From: Isochrysis galbana
Taxonomy: Eukaryota > Haptophyta > Isochrysidales > Isochrysidaceae
Assembly (NCBI GenBank): GCA_018136815.1
Contig: CM030934.1
Location: 1,750,695 to 1,814,694, forward strand
Direction of reading: 5' to 3'
DNA: 64,000 nt
The notes under the pieces were generated by a model, which was given only the letters and a program-made list of their open reading frames with translations, was not told the origin of the DNA and did no database searches. Both the position numbers and the translations under genes were made by a program. Below are positions 53,985-63,775 of this stretch, one piece after another (the stretch's first letter is position 1; each line of letters starts with the position of its first letter).

Positions 53985-54563
53985 TCCTTTGCCCTCGCCT
54001 CCTTTGTCGCCTCCCTTGTCGCCTGCTTTGCCCCTCGCCTGGCTTACCTCCTTGCGTGCTCCTAGCGTTTTTAGCTTAAGTCGAGCGTTCAGGTATTGCC
54101 GGTGCAAAGGAACCACCCCCTTGTGTGACCACGATTCAATCGTACGATTCCCCCTCAGATGTTGGCTGTTGGATTATATATCGTGGCGCTGTTTTACTTC
54201 TACTTCGGTCTTCATCAATTCAATTATGGGTTTTCAAAAGATTCCTTCCTTATTCCTGTGCGTAACTGTCGCCCCGTCGGATCGTCCGTCGCCCCGTCGC
54301 TCTCTTGTCGGCATTCTCTTATTCCTTTGTGTTCGGTCTGTCAGTAGGTCCCTGTGCGTTCCGTGATAAAGATACGTAAGTGTGGAGAGTGTTGATGTGA
54401 GTGTGGTGTTGTGTCGTCAGGCCATCGGACTTCGGACTCTATCCGTCTCTCGTCTGTCGTTCCTCGTTCGTCGCTCTCGTTCTCGTTCTCGTTCCCGTTC
54501 TCGTCCCTCGTTCTCAACTCTCAACACTCCATCAGTACCAAACCTCTCCACTCCCTCTAGCCT
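53985..54563 (+). repeat. Dispersed repeat B, copy 2
   Basis: Matches 1873-2400 with scattered substitutions and small indels. It ends immediately before the first 30-bp motif copy on this side. Confidence 0.85.
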
Positions 54564-54564
54564 C

Positions 54565-55045
54565 AGGTCGTTTGCCTTCATTTGGTACCCCTCGCGTTTG
54601 ACGCGGAGGGGATGAAGGCATCCGCACTTCAAACGAAGGGAGGAGGTCTCAAAAAAATGTGGCCGTGAATACAACAAACAAATGGAGGACTTGGTGGAAC
54701 GACTCTCGAAACAAATCGAGAATCATTATGTGGTTATAAAGGCTAGCGAAGATGGTAATATAGAGCTATATGCGATCGCCTGATTAATACATTACAGCAT
54801 ATGAAATTGACTAATAATGTGTTTCAAAATAAGATGAAAATCCATTCGGAAGTTGCTCCATTAGAACAAAAAAAGGAAAAAGGGCGGTATAGAGAAAACA
54901 TCCGTCGAGCGAAGGAAGAAATCGAACAACTCAGAGGACAAATACGCCGTTTGACGCAGACCCCCGATACCAAAAGAAGGATTCGGTAAAGCGTAAAGCA
55001 CCAGAGAGGGAGGGTAGGTCGTTTGCCTTCATTTGGTACCCCTCG
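54565..55045 (+). mobile_element. AT-rich cassette bounded by two direct 30-bp motifs
   Basis: Perfect direct copies of the 30-bp motif lie at 54565-54594 and 55016-55045; a third, inverted, is at 6256-6285. Right after the first copy is a hairpin, CCCCTCGCGT/ACGCGGAGGGG, extended by GCCTTCAT/ATGAAGGC. The enclosed DNA from 54650 is AT-rich and carries two short charged reading frames. This looks like an inserted cassette, but no integrase or transposase is present. Confidence 0.5.
54801..54989 (+). CDS. Short coiled-coil protein in AT-rich cassette (62 aa)
   Basis: I do not recognise it. ATG 54801 gives MKLTNNVFQNKMKIHSEVAP, then a Lys/Glu/Arg-rich heptad-like helix (RRAKEEIEQLRGQIRRLTQT). 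A preceding frame (about 54660-54782, ending ELYAIA) has similar composition (NKQMEDLVERLSKQIENHY) and could be an upstream exon or the same gene before a stop. Composition is unlike the host genes. Probably a remnant. Confidence 0.35.
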   Translation: MKLTNNVFQNKMKIHSEVAPLEQKKEKGRYRENIRRAKEEIEQLRGQIRRLTQTPDTKRRIR

Positions 55046-55918
55046 TGGACACGTGATAGCCAATCAGTCGTCGGATCTGCATGTACCACGACGACACGTG
55101 TATTCACCACAGCACTCTGAGTTATTTTATTTTGGCACACCGACCCTGGCTCGCGGCATGGCGTGTCACACGCTCCATCGTCATTGCACTCAAGTCCTTC
55201 ACAGCACTCGTCGGGAAGGCGGGGGGGGAGGCAGGGGGGGAGGGGGGCAGGGGGAGGGAGAGAGAGAGACCCGAAGGAAGAAAGGGAGGGAGAGAGGGAG
55301 GGAGAGGGTGTGCTCTTCCACGGAAACCACGGGCATCTCCTGGGAGGAATACAGTATGGATGTGCCGGTTTGTACCGATAGGAGTACCCTTTATCCACTA
55401 CTGCAAGAGAAGGAAGAGTCTTCCGCTGCTCGAGGAGGAAGAGGCCCGAGACTAAAAGGGGTCTAAGCCTTCGTCGCGTCGAGTCGCGTAAACAGGTACG
55501 GAATAGGAACGCCTTTCATTCTGTGTACGGCCTCGTCTTGGAACGGGCTGTTCCTCTGAGGAAGTAGAGTTCATGTTCCGTGCCTCCGTGCCGTCGGTGT
55601 AACGAAATCAGAAGCACATCGACTCGCGCAGAGTTCAGAGTTTCATCTGTCAGCCGTCAGCCGTCGAATCGTATTCTTTGTGACGCGATCACTCTTTTCA
55701 CACCTCACCGTCACCGCTCTCAGCCGCTTGGTTGGACGACTTGGTCCCTGTCTGAAAGCTTTACTCATGTACTATATCTTCTATAGAGTACTCTAATATC
55801 GAAGGCTCAGACCGCCTCCCGTCTTTTTCTTCACTTCTCGTTCACAGTGTGTGGGCAGTCAATAATTGTGTTGGCGGGGCGGGCGCGGCGGCGGCGGTGG
55901 TGGGCAGCGCCTCCGGCA
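55046..55918. other. Intergenic; GGGA-rich patch
   Basis: A GGGAGAGAG/GGGGA patch lies at 55215-55310. No gene was seen. The last 100 bp before 55919 should hold the promoter of the phosphatase-like gene; no CT tract is present there. Confidence 0.4.
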
Positions 55919-56776
55919 ATGGCAGCGCACGAGATCGCGATCGACTGCGGCTCGGGTGGCACGCGCGTGTGGCAGAAAAAGGGCGGCGGTGGGGTGGAGA
56001 GACTGCGATGGCCCGGCGGTGGCAAAGCACCTGTCCTCTCCCGCGCGCTCCAGTCCGCCAGCGGCAGAGAGGAGTTTGCGGCCGCTGTATTGCAGCTGCC
56101 GAGCGCACCATTCATTGGCGCCACCGCAGGTCTCCGGCACGCGCTCCAGACGGGAAGAGTGAGTGAAGACGACGTGGAGGCATTCCGTGCGCTTCTCCCG
56201 CCAGGTACCCTCTTCGTCGTGCTCTCTCCGTTGGACGAGGCCAAGTATGAGCTCCGTGCTTTACGGCAGGTGCATGCCGACCAATCAGTGGCAATGATCT
56301 CACTCGGGGGCAAATCGATGCAGCTGGGACGTGAGGATTCGCTCGTGTCGCTCCCCTTTGCTATGCATCTCGGCTACGACCTCCTTCAGACGGCGGGGCC
56401 CTCGTGGATCGACAACATCTCTTCAGCGAATCGGGCATACGAGATGGCCACTGAGAGAGCGATCAGTGATCAGCAACTTGAGCCAATCAGCGGCCTCGTT
56501 GTTGGCGTGACCGACGTCATGGACGTGGCTACAAGCCTCCAGCTGATTGATGGACTGCCTATCTCGCGCGATGAATTCTTGAAAGTCCTTGGGCTATGCG
56601 TAGACTCCTTCAGGAAGGACAGCTGCGTCAACCTCTCGCACCACGACTTCCATTTGCTAGCGCGATCTCTCGCACTCCAAGCTGTGGTGGGAGCGCTACT
56701 AACCCCAGATGCTCAGCTCATTTTCCCCTCCACAGCCGTGGTGACATGGACGGGAGGGTTTTTCTGCGCTGATTAG
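55919..56776 (+). CDS. GDA1/CD39-like (apyrase-type) ATPase-fold phosphatase
   Basis: A single exon of 285 aa from ATG 55919. Residues 5-17 (IAIDCGSGGTRVW) match phosphate loop 1 of the GDA1/CD39 family (D.GS.GTR). Then follow FIGATAGLRHAL (the ATAG.R motif, about 62) and VAMISLGGKSMQLG (phosphate loop 2, normally DLGG.S.Q, about 137). These nucleoside tri/diphosphate hydrolases share the actin/Ppx fold. The acidic residue normally before LGG is Ser here, and the C-terminus (FPSTAVVTWTGGFFCAD) is short against the usual 400-500 aa. No signal peptide or membrane span is evident, so a cytosolic form or a catalytically altered paralogue is possible. Exopolyphosphatase-like is an alternative. Confidence 0.68.
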   Translation: MAAHEIAIDCGSGGTRVWQKKGGGGVERLRWPGGGKAPVLSRALQSASGREEFAAAVLQLPSAPFIGATAGLRHALQTGRVSEDDVEAFRALLPPGTLFVVLSPLDEAKYELRALRQVHADQSVAMISLGGKSMQLGREDSLVSLPFAMHLGYDLLQTAGPSWIDNISSANRAYEMATERAISDQQLEPISGLVVGVTDVMDVATSLQLIDGLPISRDEFLKVLGLCVDSFRKDSCVNLSHHDFHLLARSLALQAVVGALLTPDAQLIFPSTAVVTWTGGFFCAD

Positions 56777-57344
56777 TCCCTGGTGGACGGAGTTGCTGAG
56801 CGTCCCTTGGTTGTGGGCCGGCCAAGAGGCCCCTATCACAGCCAACGACCCACATGCTGCTCCTAGCCACCATGCGCTCCACATTTGGCCACACGACTTT
56901 GACCACCATGATTTTCCCTCTGGTCCTCGCCGATTCGAAGCCGTACTCTCGCTGAGATGCTCACCGATGGCCTTGGGCGCATTGCTCCTCAACTTTCCTG
57001 GATGGATGAGTCGGCCTGTTACGGGGTTTGGGGACATGGCGCACCCCCAAGAGACCAAGAGGATGGTATGCGATGCACGTACTGTGCTTTTTTCTCTCTC
57101 ACCTTTTGCTTGCTCTCACGCCGCGGCGATTGAATGACAGTCGGCCTTGTCTCCACCAAATCACGCACACGCGATGGCCACCTAGCCACCTATGGCACTC
57201 CACACAGTGAGTGGTGCACTTATACTATATAATATTAGGGCGGGACGTGTTTTGTTTCCCCGAAGGCCCGATGCGCTACAAAGTACCCCAAACTCTCCAT
57301 GGTGTTGGGTTGCATTATGACAGTCATTGCTAACTAAGTTTATA
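56777..57344. other. Intergenic, 3' flank; nothing recognised
   Basis: An open plus-strand frame (56793-57137) follows the stop but shows no domain. It may be 3' untranslated sequence, or a downstream exon if the stop at 56776 is spliced out. Confidence 0.35.
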
Positions 57345-57770
57345 GTCAGTTGCCAACTAAGTTTATACTTAGTTCGCCCGTGGGGGAGGCACGAGCCCCC
57401 CCCCTCTCTCCACTCCTCCCCTGCCATGGGCGAGGAACCACCCATGCTCCTAGCACGCCTGATGGCTTGCGAGGAGCCCACTGCCCTGCTGACCCACTCT
57501 CTCACTGGCAGGCTCGCCTGCCTTGCGCGTCCTGGCCTGTCGTGGCCAGCCCATCGCTCCAACCCCCCCTCCCCCCCCTGTTCGACAGGCAGACAGGTGC
57601 AGAGCGGGGGCCCCTGAGGCCCAGGAGCGCCAGCGAGGGAGAGGCAGGGGAGACCAGGGCCCAGCCCCAGCCTCCTCTGCCCCCTGAGTTGGCCTCTAGG
57701 AGCCTCCAGGGGTCGCCCGAGGCAGCTGCGGGCTTGCCCTCGCCCAAGCCGCGGTGGTTGCCTCATGGGC
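57345..57770 (-). repeat. Repeat F, inverted partial copy
   Basis: The reverse complement of the second half of repeat F copies 1 and 2, starting at AACTAAGTTTATACTTAGTT and ending in the GCGGCAGGCC block region. Confidence 0.85.
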
Positions 57771-57903
57771 ACCACCGCGATAAAGAGTGGAGGAGAAAAG
57801 GACGAACATCATTCAGGACACGCCAATCAGCATTGAGAAATTGAGAGCTCCGAGAAGAAGTAAGTAAGAAGTCTAAGCAAGGTCACCAGTGTGATCGAAC
57901 GGG

Positions 57904-58040
57904 GTGTCGTATTCCATACGATGACAGACTTTTACTTCTAACCTGTGGGTTATTTTAAGCCTCAAGGTCTCGTCGATTGATATACCGCCTCTTCTCTTAC
58001 TTTCTCTCGATGTCATCAAATGTTCCATGACTGTCTTTTG
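57904..58040 (+). repeat. Repeat C, copy 2, with extended end
   Basis: 57904-58012 matches 11336-11445. The continuation GATGTCATCAAATGTTCCATGA matches, in reverse, the right end of the 11420-12843 element. No ORF follows. Confidence 0.85.
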
Positions 58041-58489
58041 TCTTCTCTCCGTGTACCGGTTGTAGCTCCCCAGCGAGGTTTGCCCTCGTTGTGCCGACCC
58101 CTCTGTCGCATGTCCGCGCGTTGCTGAGTTACCCTGGTGCCGATGCTTGACCGTCCGTCCAGGTGTGGTTAGTTTTCGCCCTGTTTGGTTTAGTTTGTGC
58201 GGTTCTGTACCCTTAGACTTTTTGAGTCCTTGCGTTGTAAAAAAAATCTTATAAAACTAACCGCTACTTGCACGGCGCGAGGCAGATTGCTGGTACGACT
58301 CCTAACTACCCCCCCCCTTCCTAACACCACCCCTTTCTCCTTCCCCCGTCCCCTCCTCTGTCCTCTGGAGAACTGGGAGAGGGGAGGCCGCGCGCGCTGC
58401 TTCGGCCAGAGGCGTGGGATTGGGGGGATAAGAGTAGATGATGTTGCTGTTCGCATATTCGTCCCTCCCTCTGGGATCGAGTGGTCAAT
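58041..58489. other. Intergenic, nothing recognised
   Basis: A short poly-C and ordinary mixed sequence. No coding region was supported. Confidence 0.4.
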
Positions 58490-58497
58490 AGGGAGTG

Positions 58498-59337
58498 CAG
58501 GGCGTATGGGTTCACGTTTACCCGGTGTTGACCCACTTTGCGTTAACACCTCCATTGGCTAGGTGTGGCACATGCGTTAACACCTCAATCTGCAAGTGTT
58601 GGTACCAGCAGCGGGTTAACACCACACTGCCGGTGCTGTGTACTACTGTGCACCCACGCACCCACGCACCCACGCACTCACGCACCCACTGAATGCTACG
58701 TGCCGCGCGTGCACGCGCACGAGGAGCTGCACGGCCAAGTGGCAAGTGGGGAGTTGCTCTTCGGCACGGGCACCATGGCCAACTTGGAGCTTGCGCGGCT
58801 GCACCGCTGCTCCTGCTCCTACTGCTGCGCGCGCTGCGCTGCGCTGCTGCCGCTACACGGGCGGCGCGATGGGACCGTGCTACTCCTTGTGCACGCGTGG
58901 GCCGCCTACTGCGTGGGGAGGCAGCGGCGGCGGTCGGAGGTGCGCCGGCGGTGCCCGCCGCCGCCTTCGCGGCCGTGGACCGGCTGCTCGCCGCACTCGC
59001 TGCGCGCGACCGACCGCGGCCGACGCTCACGTTGCGCGCTGCGCGTCGCCTGCGCGTTCCACCTGCGCGGGGCCGCGCGTGTCCCGATAGGCATTTTGTC
59101 ATTTGACCGCGCATTCCCTCGCGCGCGCTGCCGCGCTGCCCGCTAAAGCAAGGAGAATCAGCAACCAGCAACCGCAACAGTGACAGTGTGACAGTGACGA
59201 GTGGAAGTGCGTCAACACCGTGTCAACACTTGTTGTGCCCTGCGTCAACACTTGTAAGAGGCCAGATGGGTTAACACCTTGCCCAAGCTACTGTAATGGG
59301 CCCTCGAGGGCGTGTCAACGTGAACCCATACGCCCTG
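58498..59337. mobile_element. 840-bp non-autonomous hAT element
   Basis: Terminal inverted repeats of at least 21 bp begin CAGGGCGTATGGGTTC at 58498 and in reverse end at 59337. Perfect 8-bp target duplications AGGGAGTG flank it (58490-58497 and 59338-59345). An 8-bp duplication and CAGGG ends are hAT hallmarks. Subterminal GTTAACACC/GTGTCAACAC words recur at 58540-58625 and 59200-59300. A CGCACCCA tandem array lies at 58655-58690. The GC-rich interior has open frames on both strands but no transposase signature. Confidence 0.88.
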
Positions 59338-59364
59338 AGGGAGTGTCGTCTTTGTGTAGGTGGG

Positions 59365-59989
59365 TTATCTTATGTTTCTGATGCCTAGGTCCGACGCTAC
59401 TTGTGACAGGGCGGTCGAAATCTCTAGGTTGAATTCCTTGTCGACGGTGTACAGAGGGGTGATCATTTTACGCAAGTGTTTGTTGCTCGGAGGGTGTAGG
59501 CCTAATCGTTCCCTTTGAACCTTCAGGCGCTGGAAGAAACCTACTTTCGCTTTGACAAGCAAGTGGTATCTCGAGAAGATGGCTTTTAGGATGGCTTTTG
59601 CCGATCTTGCCTCGGCGTTCCCGTAATGGACGTTATAGAAGTCCGTTAGGATATATCTCCATGCAAGGATGCCTCCATTCGGTCTCGTTAGGTATTGCGT
59701 ATTGCTCGGCCATCTTGCCTGGAACTCTCCGCCCGTTAGGTTCTCTTCTTTCCCTCGCGGGACGCTCGATCCTAGCAGGGGGGTGTCGCATTCGCGAATC
59801 GACGCTCGTTAGGCTTCTTTCTTCTCTTCTTCTCTTCGTTCGGTATTTATCGTTATAATTCTCTCGTTCTCGTTCTCGGTCAAAAACTTCGCATGGACGC
59901 CTAGGATCTAGGATTGTGGAGCGCCCTCTCTCTTTCTCTCGAAGAGAAGGGAAGTTTCCCCACCTTTCTTCCTCCCAGGCGCCTCGCAA
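59365..59989 (-). pseudogene. Frame-broken repeat-D gene (about 205 codons)
   Basis: I do not recognise the product. ATG 59989 reads MRGAWEEERWGNFPSLREKE and contains ENYNDKYRTK and RSLTSVDSRMR, a peptide also encoded by the copy at 63776-64000. It stops at 59633 after EIYPNGLL. A one-base shift at the stop continues without break as YNVHYGNAEARSAKAILKAI to DLGIRNIR, ending at 59365. So this is one gene with a frameshift (or a sequencing error). It is highly basic and charged at the N-terminus, with a helical C-terminal part. Confidence 0.5.
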
Positions 59990-60020
59990 AAAGGTTTAAT
60001 TCGCTATCTCCCCGCGTTTC
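59766..60020. repeat. Repeat D, copy 1
   Basis: Matches 63776-64000 in the same orientation, with blocks GTCGCATTCGCGA, TATTTATCGTTATAATTCTC, GAGCGCCCTCTCTCTTTCTC and GGGAAGTTTCCCC. It covers the first part of the frame-broken gene on the minus strand. Confidence 0.85.
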
Positions 60021-60599
60021 TTTAACTGCTTCTGGGGGCAATCAGGTTTGGTTTGCCATCTCCCCTTGGAGATCGATCTAGGTTCGCTGCTTGGGTGAGG
60101 GAATCTTTCTCCTTGGTCCTTGGTTTGCCATCTCCCCTTGGAGATTGATTTAGATTCGCTGCTTTGGATTTTGGTTATCCTTCTCCTTGATGCAAGTTGC
60201 ATGAATGCAAGTTGCATGGAAGCCCTTGGTCCCGTTGGTTTTTGGTTTTCTCCTCCCTTGGTTGCTACTCGGGGTTGCTCGATAGAAACGTCTAGAAGGT
60301 CCACGCTCAACAGCAAGATTTCTTCGATTGCAAGGATACCTCGCTGCGATCTGTATCCAATGTGATCGCCGTGGTTGCGCGACATAACGTTCCTCTTCGA
60401 CTTTCCGCCTTGGTGGGAAAATCCAAAGCGAAGACACGCTCCGACCGTCGCTGCGGATTCTCTCTCTCTCTCGCTCTCTCTCTCCGTCTCTCGCGACGTG
60501 TTTGAGTTACCGGCGATGTGGGGTCTCGGTTATTTCATGTTTTGCTTGGTTTGGGTGAATGATTCTGGTGTGTTCGTGAGTCGGTGCATCCTGTGGTTT
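60021..60599. other. Intergenic, short direct repeats; no gene
   Basis: TTTGCCATCTCCCCTTGGAG occurs at 60051 and 60123 with following GAT(C/T)GAT(C/T)TAG(G/A)TTCGCTGC, a direct repeat of about 45 bp. ATGCAAGTTGCATG is repeated at 60190-60217. No coding region was supported. Confidence 0.5.
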
Positions 60600-60769
60600 T
60601 TTGCATCGTTGTCCGACGTCCTGTCGTCAGTCGTCATCCGTCGCTCTCGCTCTCGTCACTCTCGCTCTCGTAACACTCGTACCCTACAAACTCGCCTCGC
60701 CTCGCCAGCCCCTGCCATCACAGCCCTCCTCACACTCACCCTCGCCTCTCGCCACTCGCCACTCGCTCG

Positions 60770-60985
60770 ATGTCGCTCTCGCCGCCGTCCTCGCCCTCGC
60801 TCAAGCCTGCCTGCCCGCCTTCCTCTGCTGACGGGCCTCAGCCCGTCAGCGTCTCCGAAGTCGTCTCCTCCGCCGCGCCTGCCGCCGGGCTGCCTCCTTC
60901 CTCATTGCCCTCAGGCCCTATGGGCCATCCCAATTCGTCAGCGGCCAAATTCAGGTTAAGCTTTCTTAATGCTGGGGTTTCTTAA
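60770..60985 (+). CDS. MSLSPP-type ORF of dispersed element (plus copy, 71 aa)
   Basis: ATG 60770 opens MSLSPPSSPSLKPACPPSSA and is nearly identical to the minus-strand copy at 53721 up to GPMG(H/N)PNSS, where both diverge. A leader with CTCTCGCTCTCGTAACACTC precedes it in both. An imperfect hairpin GACGGGCCTCAGCCCGTC lies inside. It is an element ORF of unknown function. Confidence 0.4.
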   Translation: MSLSPPSSPSLKPACPPSSADGPQPVSVSEVVSSAAPAAGLPPSSLPSGPMGHPNSSAAKFRLSFLNAGVS

Positions 60986-60999
60986 TGGTGCACCTATAC

Positions 61000-61530
61000 A
61001 GTATCCAAAAGTCAAAAATCTAATGATGAATCCTCCATCTTGACTTGATCAATTTTTCACCCTTAGACGTTAACGTTAAAATAGCTATTTGTATTTGATG
61101 TTTGACCGCCCTACCCCGATAGCTATCGGGGGCCGTTGGCTCCCGGGGGGGAAGCAGAACATTTATAGTACTCTACGTTCTCCTATTGATCGCTGGTGGA
61201 CTCCGACCACACTGGGGAAGTACAATAAGCGACGAGCGATCGATTGACTCTACTTTAAAGTCAGTGAACACGTGAACACGCCTTTTCGCATACCTCTCGT
61301 TTCATTCGAGTATGAAAAAAGTACTACTAAGAGTGTTCTTTTTTAAGCGGCGCGCGAGTAGTGGAGGCGCACGCACTCACGGTTTCGCGCCACTTTTTTT
61401 GCTGTGGGAGGCGTCTGTAGCTATGGCTGGCTCTCCCTCGCCCTTCTGGAGAAAGGAGCGAGCGAGAGGGGGGGGGGGGGGGAGAAAGATATAGGGGAAG
61501 GGGGGGGGGAGGGAAGAAAGAGACTTGGGG
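61000..61530. other. Intergenic; 18-bp palindrome
   Basis: CCCCGATAGCTATCGGGG at about 61113-61130 is a perfect palindrome. Similar but imperfect blocks occur at 50680-50780. A GGGGGGA-rich tract begins at 61468. No gene was seen. Confidence 0.5.
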
Positions 61531-61534
61531 GGGG

Positions 61535-61536
61535 GA

Positions 61537-61615
<79 letters not shown>

Positions 61616-61680
61616 AGGGAGGGAGGGAGGGAGGGAGGAAGAGAGAGAGGGAGAGAGAGGGGGGGAGAGAGAGGGAAAGA
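61535..61680. repeat. (GA)n/(GGGA)n microsatellite
   Basis: Pure GA from about 61541 to 61608, then GGGA/GAGG repeats to about 61680. It ends about 140 bp before the ATG at 61817. Confidence 0.93.
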
Positions 61681-61816
61681 GCCACCGATCGGTGTGCCTC
61701 GAGCCGGCGGAGCCGACTCGGGCTGCTCACGGGGGAGTCGCACACGCTGGAAAGGTCGAACGCAGGGCGTGCAATCGCGCCCCGCGGGCTCTCTCGTTCA
61801 CATAGGCGCCAAGTCC

Positions 61817-63043
61817 ATGAAGCACTTCTGCTCTGTGCCAGGCAAGCAGCAGATCTCTACTAGGAGCCGTAAGAAGAACGCTGCAACGTCGATACGCGCT
61901 AGGTGCACCCTTACGCATTGTACCATTGGAAACGGCAAGCACGCAGCGGCAGACGCCCGCCAGGGCATGCCAGTAGCTCAAACGTGTGCGCAAAGGTCGT
62001 TACGTGAAGCTGCAGCACTTGCTGCCGCAACTGCTGCAGTGGTCAACCACAGTACCAACAGTGCTGACCAGTGGGATATTGATGTTTGCCTTGAGCCTGA
62101 GGTGCATCATCGACAAAAACTTCTTCAGCCATGCTTTGCGAAATCTCCCCTCACTCGGCTAGACCTCATCGAGAGAGCCGCGCAAAAACAGGCTGTTCGC
62201 TTGCGTGAAGCCGAGATGGAGGAAGCCTCCAAGCGTCACATCTCCGAGCTCCGTCGAGCACAGCGCAGCTTTAATGCCGTAGTGGCCGAGAATCATCTGC
62301 TGCGAGAGGCCATTGAGGTTGCCGAGAGACGGGCGGTTGAGGAGGAGCGCCGGTCATCATTGCGTGTGAAGCAACGGACCGCCCCACTTTCGCGCCAAGT
62401 GCGTGAGCTCAAAGTTGAACGAGACATACTTCAGCGAAGCCTCGACTCAGTGGAGCGAAGTGTGGCACCACTTCGGGTCGAGATGCTCAGCTTAAAAGCG
62501 ATGGTGCAGGCGTCGGAAGCACGCGTGAAAGAGGTCACAGCGAAATTGCTCGCATTGCGCGAGCGTGAACGCGAGGAGACCAACGCTGTGTTGACAAGCC
62601 TACACGAATGTGAGGAGGAACTCGAGGCCACGAAAGCCCTCGCCACTAAACACGGAAAGGCGGAGGCCATCGCGAGGAAACACGCTGCTCGGCAAGCAGC
62701 AGCAGCTTCTGCCTATGCCTCAGAGCTGCAAAAGCTGCAGGGGGACTTTAACGATATAGGTGGCAATGTTCGCCTGATGAATGAGCACCTTACCGCTCGC
62801 TTGAATGCTCAATTGACTTCATCCCATGAACGCGAGGCTGAACTTGAGCGCACCATCCACTTAGCACTGGCTGAAAAGCGAGAAGTGGAAAGGCGGGCCC
62901 GCATCGAAAGGCAGTTGCTGGCTTGGGAGCTCGTAGCGGCAGAACAAGCGGACTTCCGTGCGACGCATAGGGCAAGTCTCAATGATAGGCAGAGAGCATT
63001 GGAGGAGGTGCGAATGGCACTCGCTAGCACAGGTAGAATGTAG
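61817..63043 (+). CDS. Coiled-coil protein (408 aa), function unknown
   Basis: A single exon from ATG 61817 (MKHFCSVPGKQQISTRSRKK). The first ~110 residues are basic and low in structure, with an AALAAATAAVV helix. From about 125 to the end the protein is almost continuous coiled coil, rich in Glu, Arg, Ala and Leu (LREAEMEEASKRHISELRRA; LKVERDILQRSLDSVERSVA; HECEEELEATKALATKHGKA; REVERRARIERQLLAWELVA). No ATPase head, motor or membrane span is present. Such proteins often occur in cilia, centrosomes or cytoskeleton, but nothing here proves it. The upstream frame is open without an ATG. Confidence 0.68.
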   Translation: MKHFCSVPGKQQISTRSRKKNAATSIRARCTLTHCTIGNGKHAAADARQGMPVAQTCAQRSLREAAALAAATAAVVNHSTNSADQWDIDVCLEPEVHHRQKLLQPCFAKSPLTRLDLIERAAQKQAVRLREAEMEEASKRHISELRRAQRSFNAVVAENHLLREAIEVAERRAVEEERRSSLRVKQRTAPLSRQVRELKVERDILQRSLDSVERSVAPLRVEMLSLKAMVQASEARVKEVTAKLLALREREREETNAVLTSLHECEEELEATKALATKHGKAEAIARKHAARQAAAASAYASELQKLQGDFNDIGGNVRLMNEHLTARLNAQLTSSHEREAELERTIHLALAEKREVERRARIERQLLAWELVAAEQADFRATHRASLNDRQRALEEVRMALASTGRM

Positions 63044-63775
63044 AAGGCACAGAGACCCACTCCCCAAATCAACACTGCATGACGAGTCCTGCACTCGATC
63101 AAGCTTGCGATTAGCTAGTGCAATGAAGTTTGAAAATCACATGAAAAGCATGCACTCAAATGGCAGAAATCAGTAGTGCGTAGTGCAGCAAATATGATAA
63201 ATCCCCATCGCCGATAGGAGGGATAACGGGGAGCCGGAGACGGTCACGTTCCGTCGAAAGTGGTGGGGGGGGTCCGCTTTGTGCCGTCCTCCCGTTGATT
63301 GAGAGTAAGTGGCCCTTGGGGCAGGCAAACTTGTGCCGTGGGCATTCCTCCGAAGAATCAGAATAAGCGACGGCACCCGTGGGACCTTACATCGAGGAGG
63401 CTCCCCACAGCAAGCCTGCGTCGTTCCCTCCGCACCTCGTCCAGTCGCCAGCCTCCCACTCGCTGCCCGTTTACTAACGCAAAGGAGCCATTAATCAATA
63501 TCAACATCAATAATCTTACGATTGACGATTGGTCGCCATTGAGGGGGGCCTCGCGGCCTCGCGCCCCCGTCCTACCTCCCACTCTCCCGACTCCCCTCAT
63601 GGGGGGCGAGAAACATCCAACCCCCCTGTGCCTATGCCGCCTCTTGGCATGCAAGGGGGGGTCACCCAAACTGCCCAGACTCTCCCAAAGAGCTGGGCAC
63701 AAATCGCACGCCCGGGCCCCTGGCTGGCCCATGCTGGCGAGCTCATCGCTCTGACCAACCCCTGCTCCTCACTCT
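63044..63775. other. Intergenic with repeat fragments; no gene
   Basis: 63460-63485 repeats GCCCGTTTACTAACGCAAA seen near 40920. The segment 63597-63746 is an open minus-strand continuation of the repeat-D ORF (MSSPAWASQGPG...). Confidence 0.45.

Noticed and set aside
53749-54366. 205-aa plus-strand ORF
   Set aside because: It crosses two unrelated repeats (D and B) and matches no frame kept in other copies.
56793-57137. Downstream exon of the GDA1/CD39-like gene
   Set aside because: No convincing donor before the stop and no expected C-terminal motif in this ORF; left as 3' flank.
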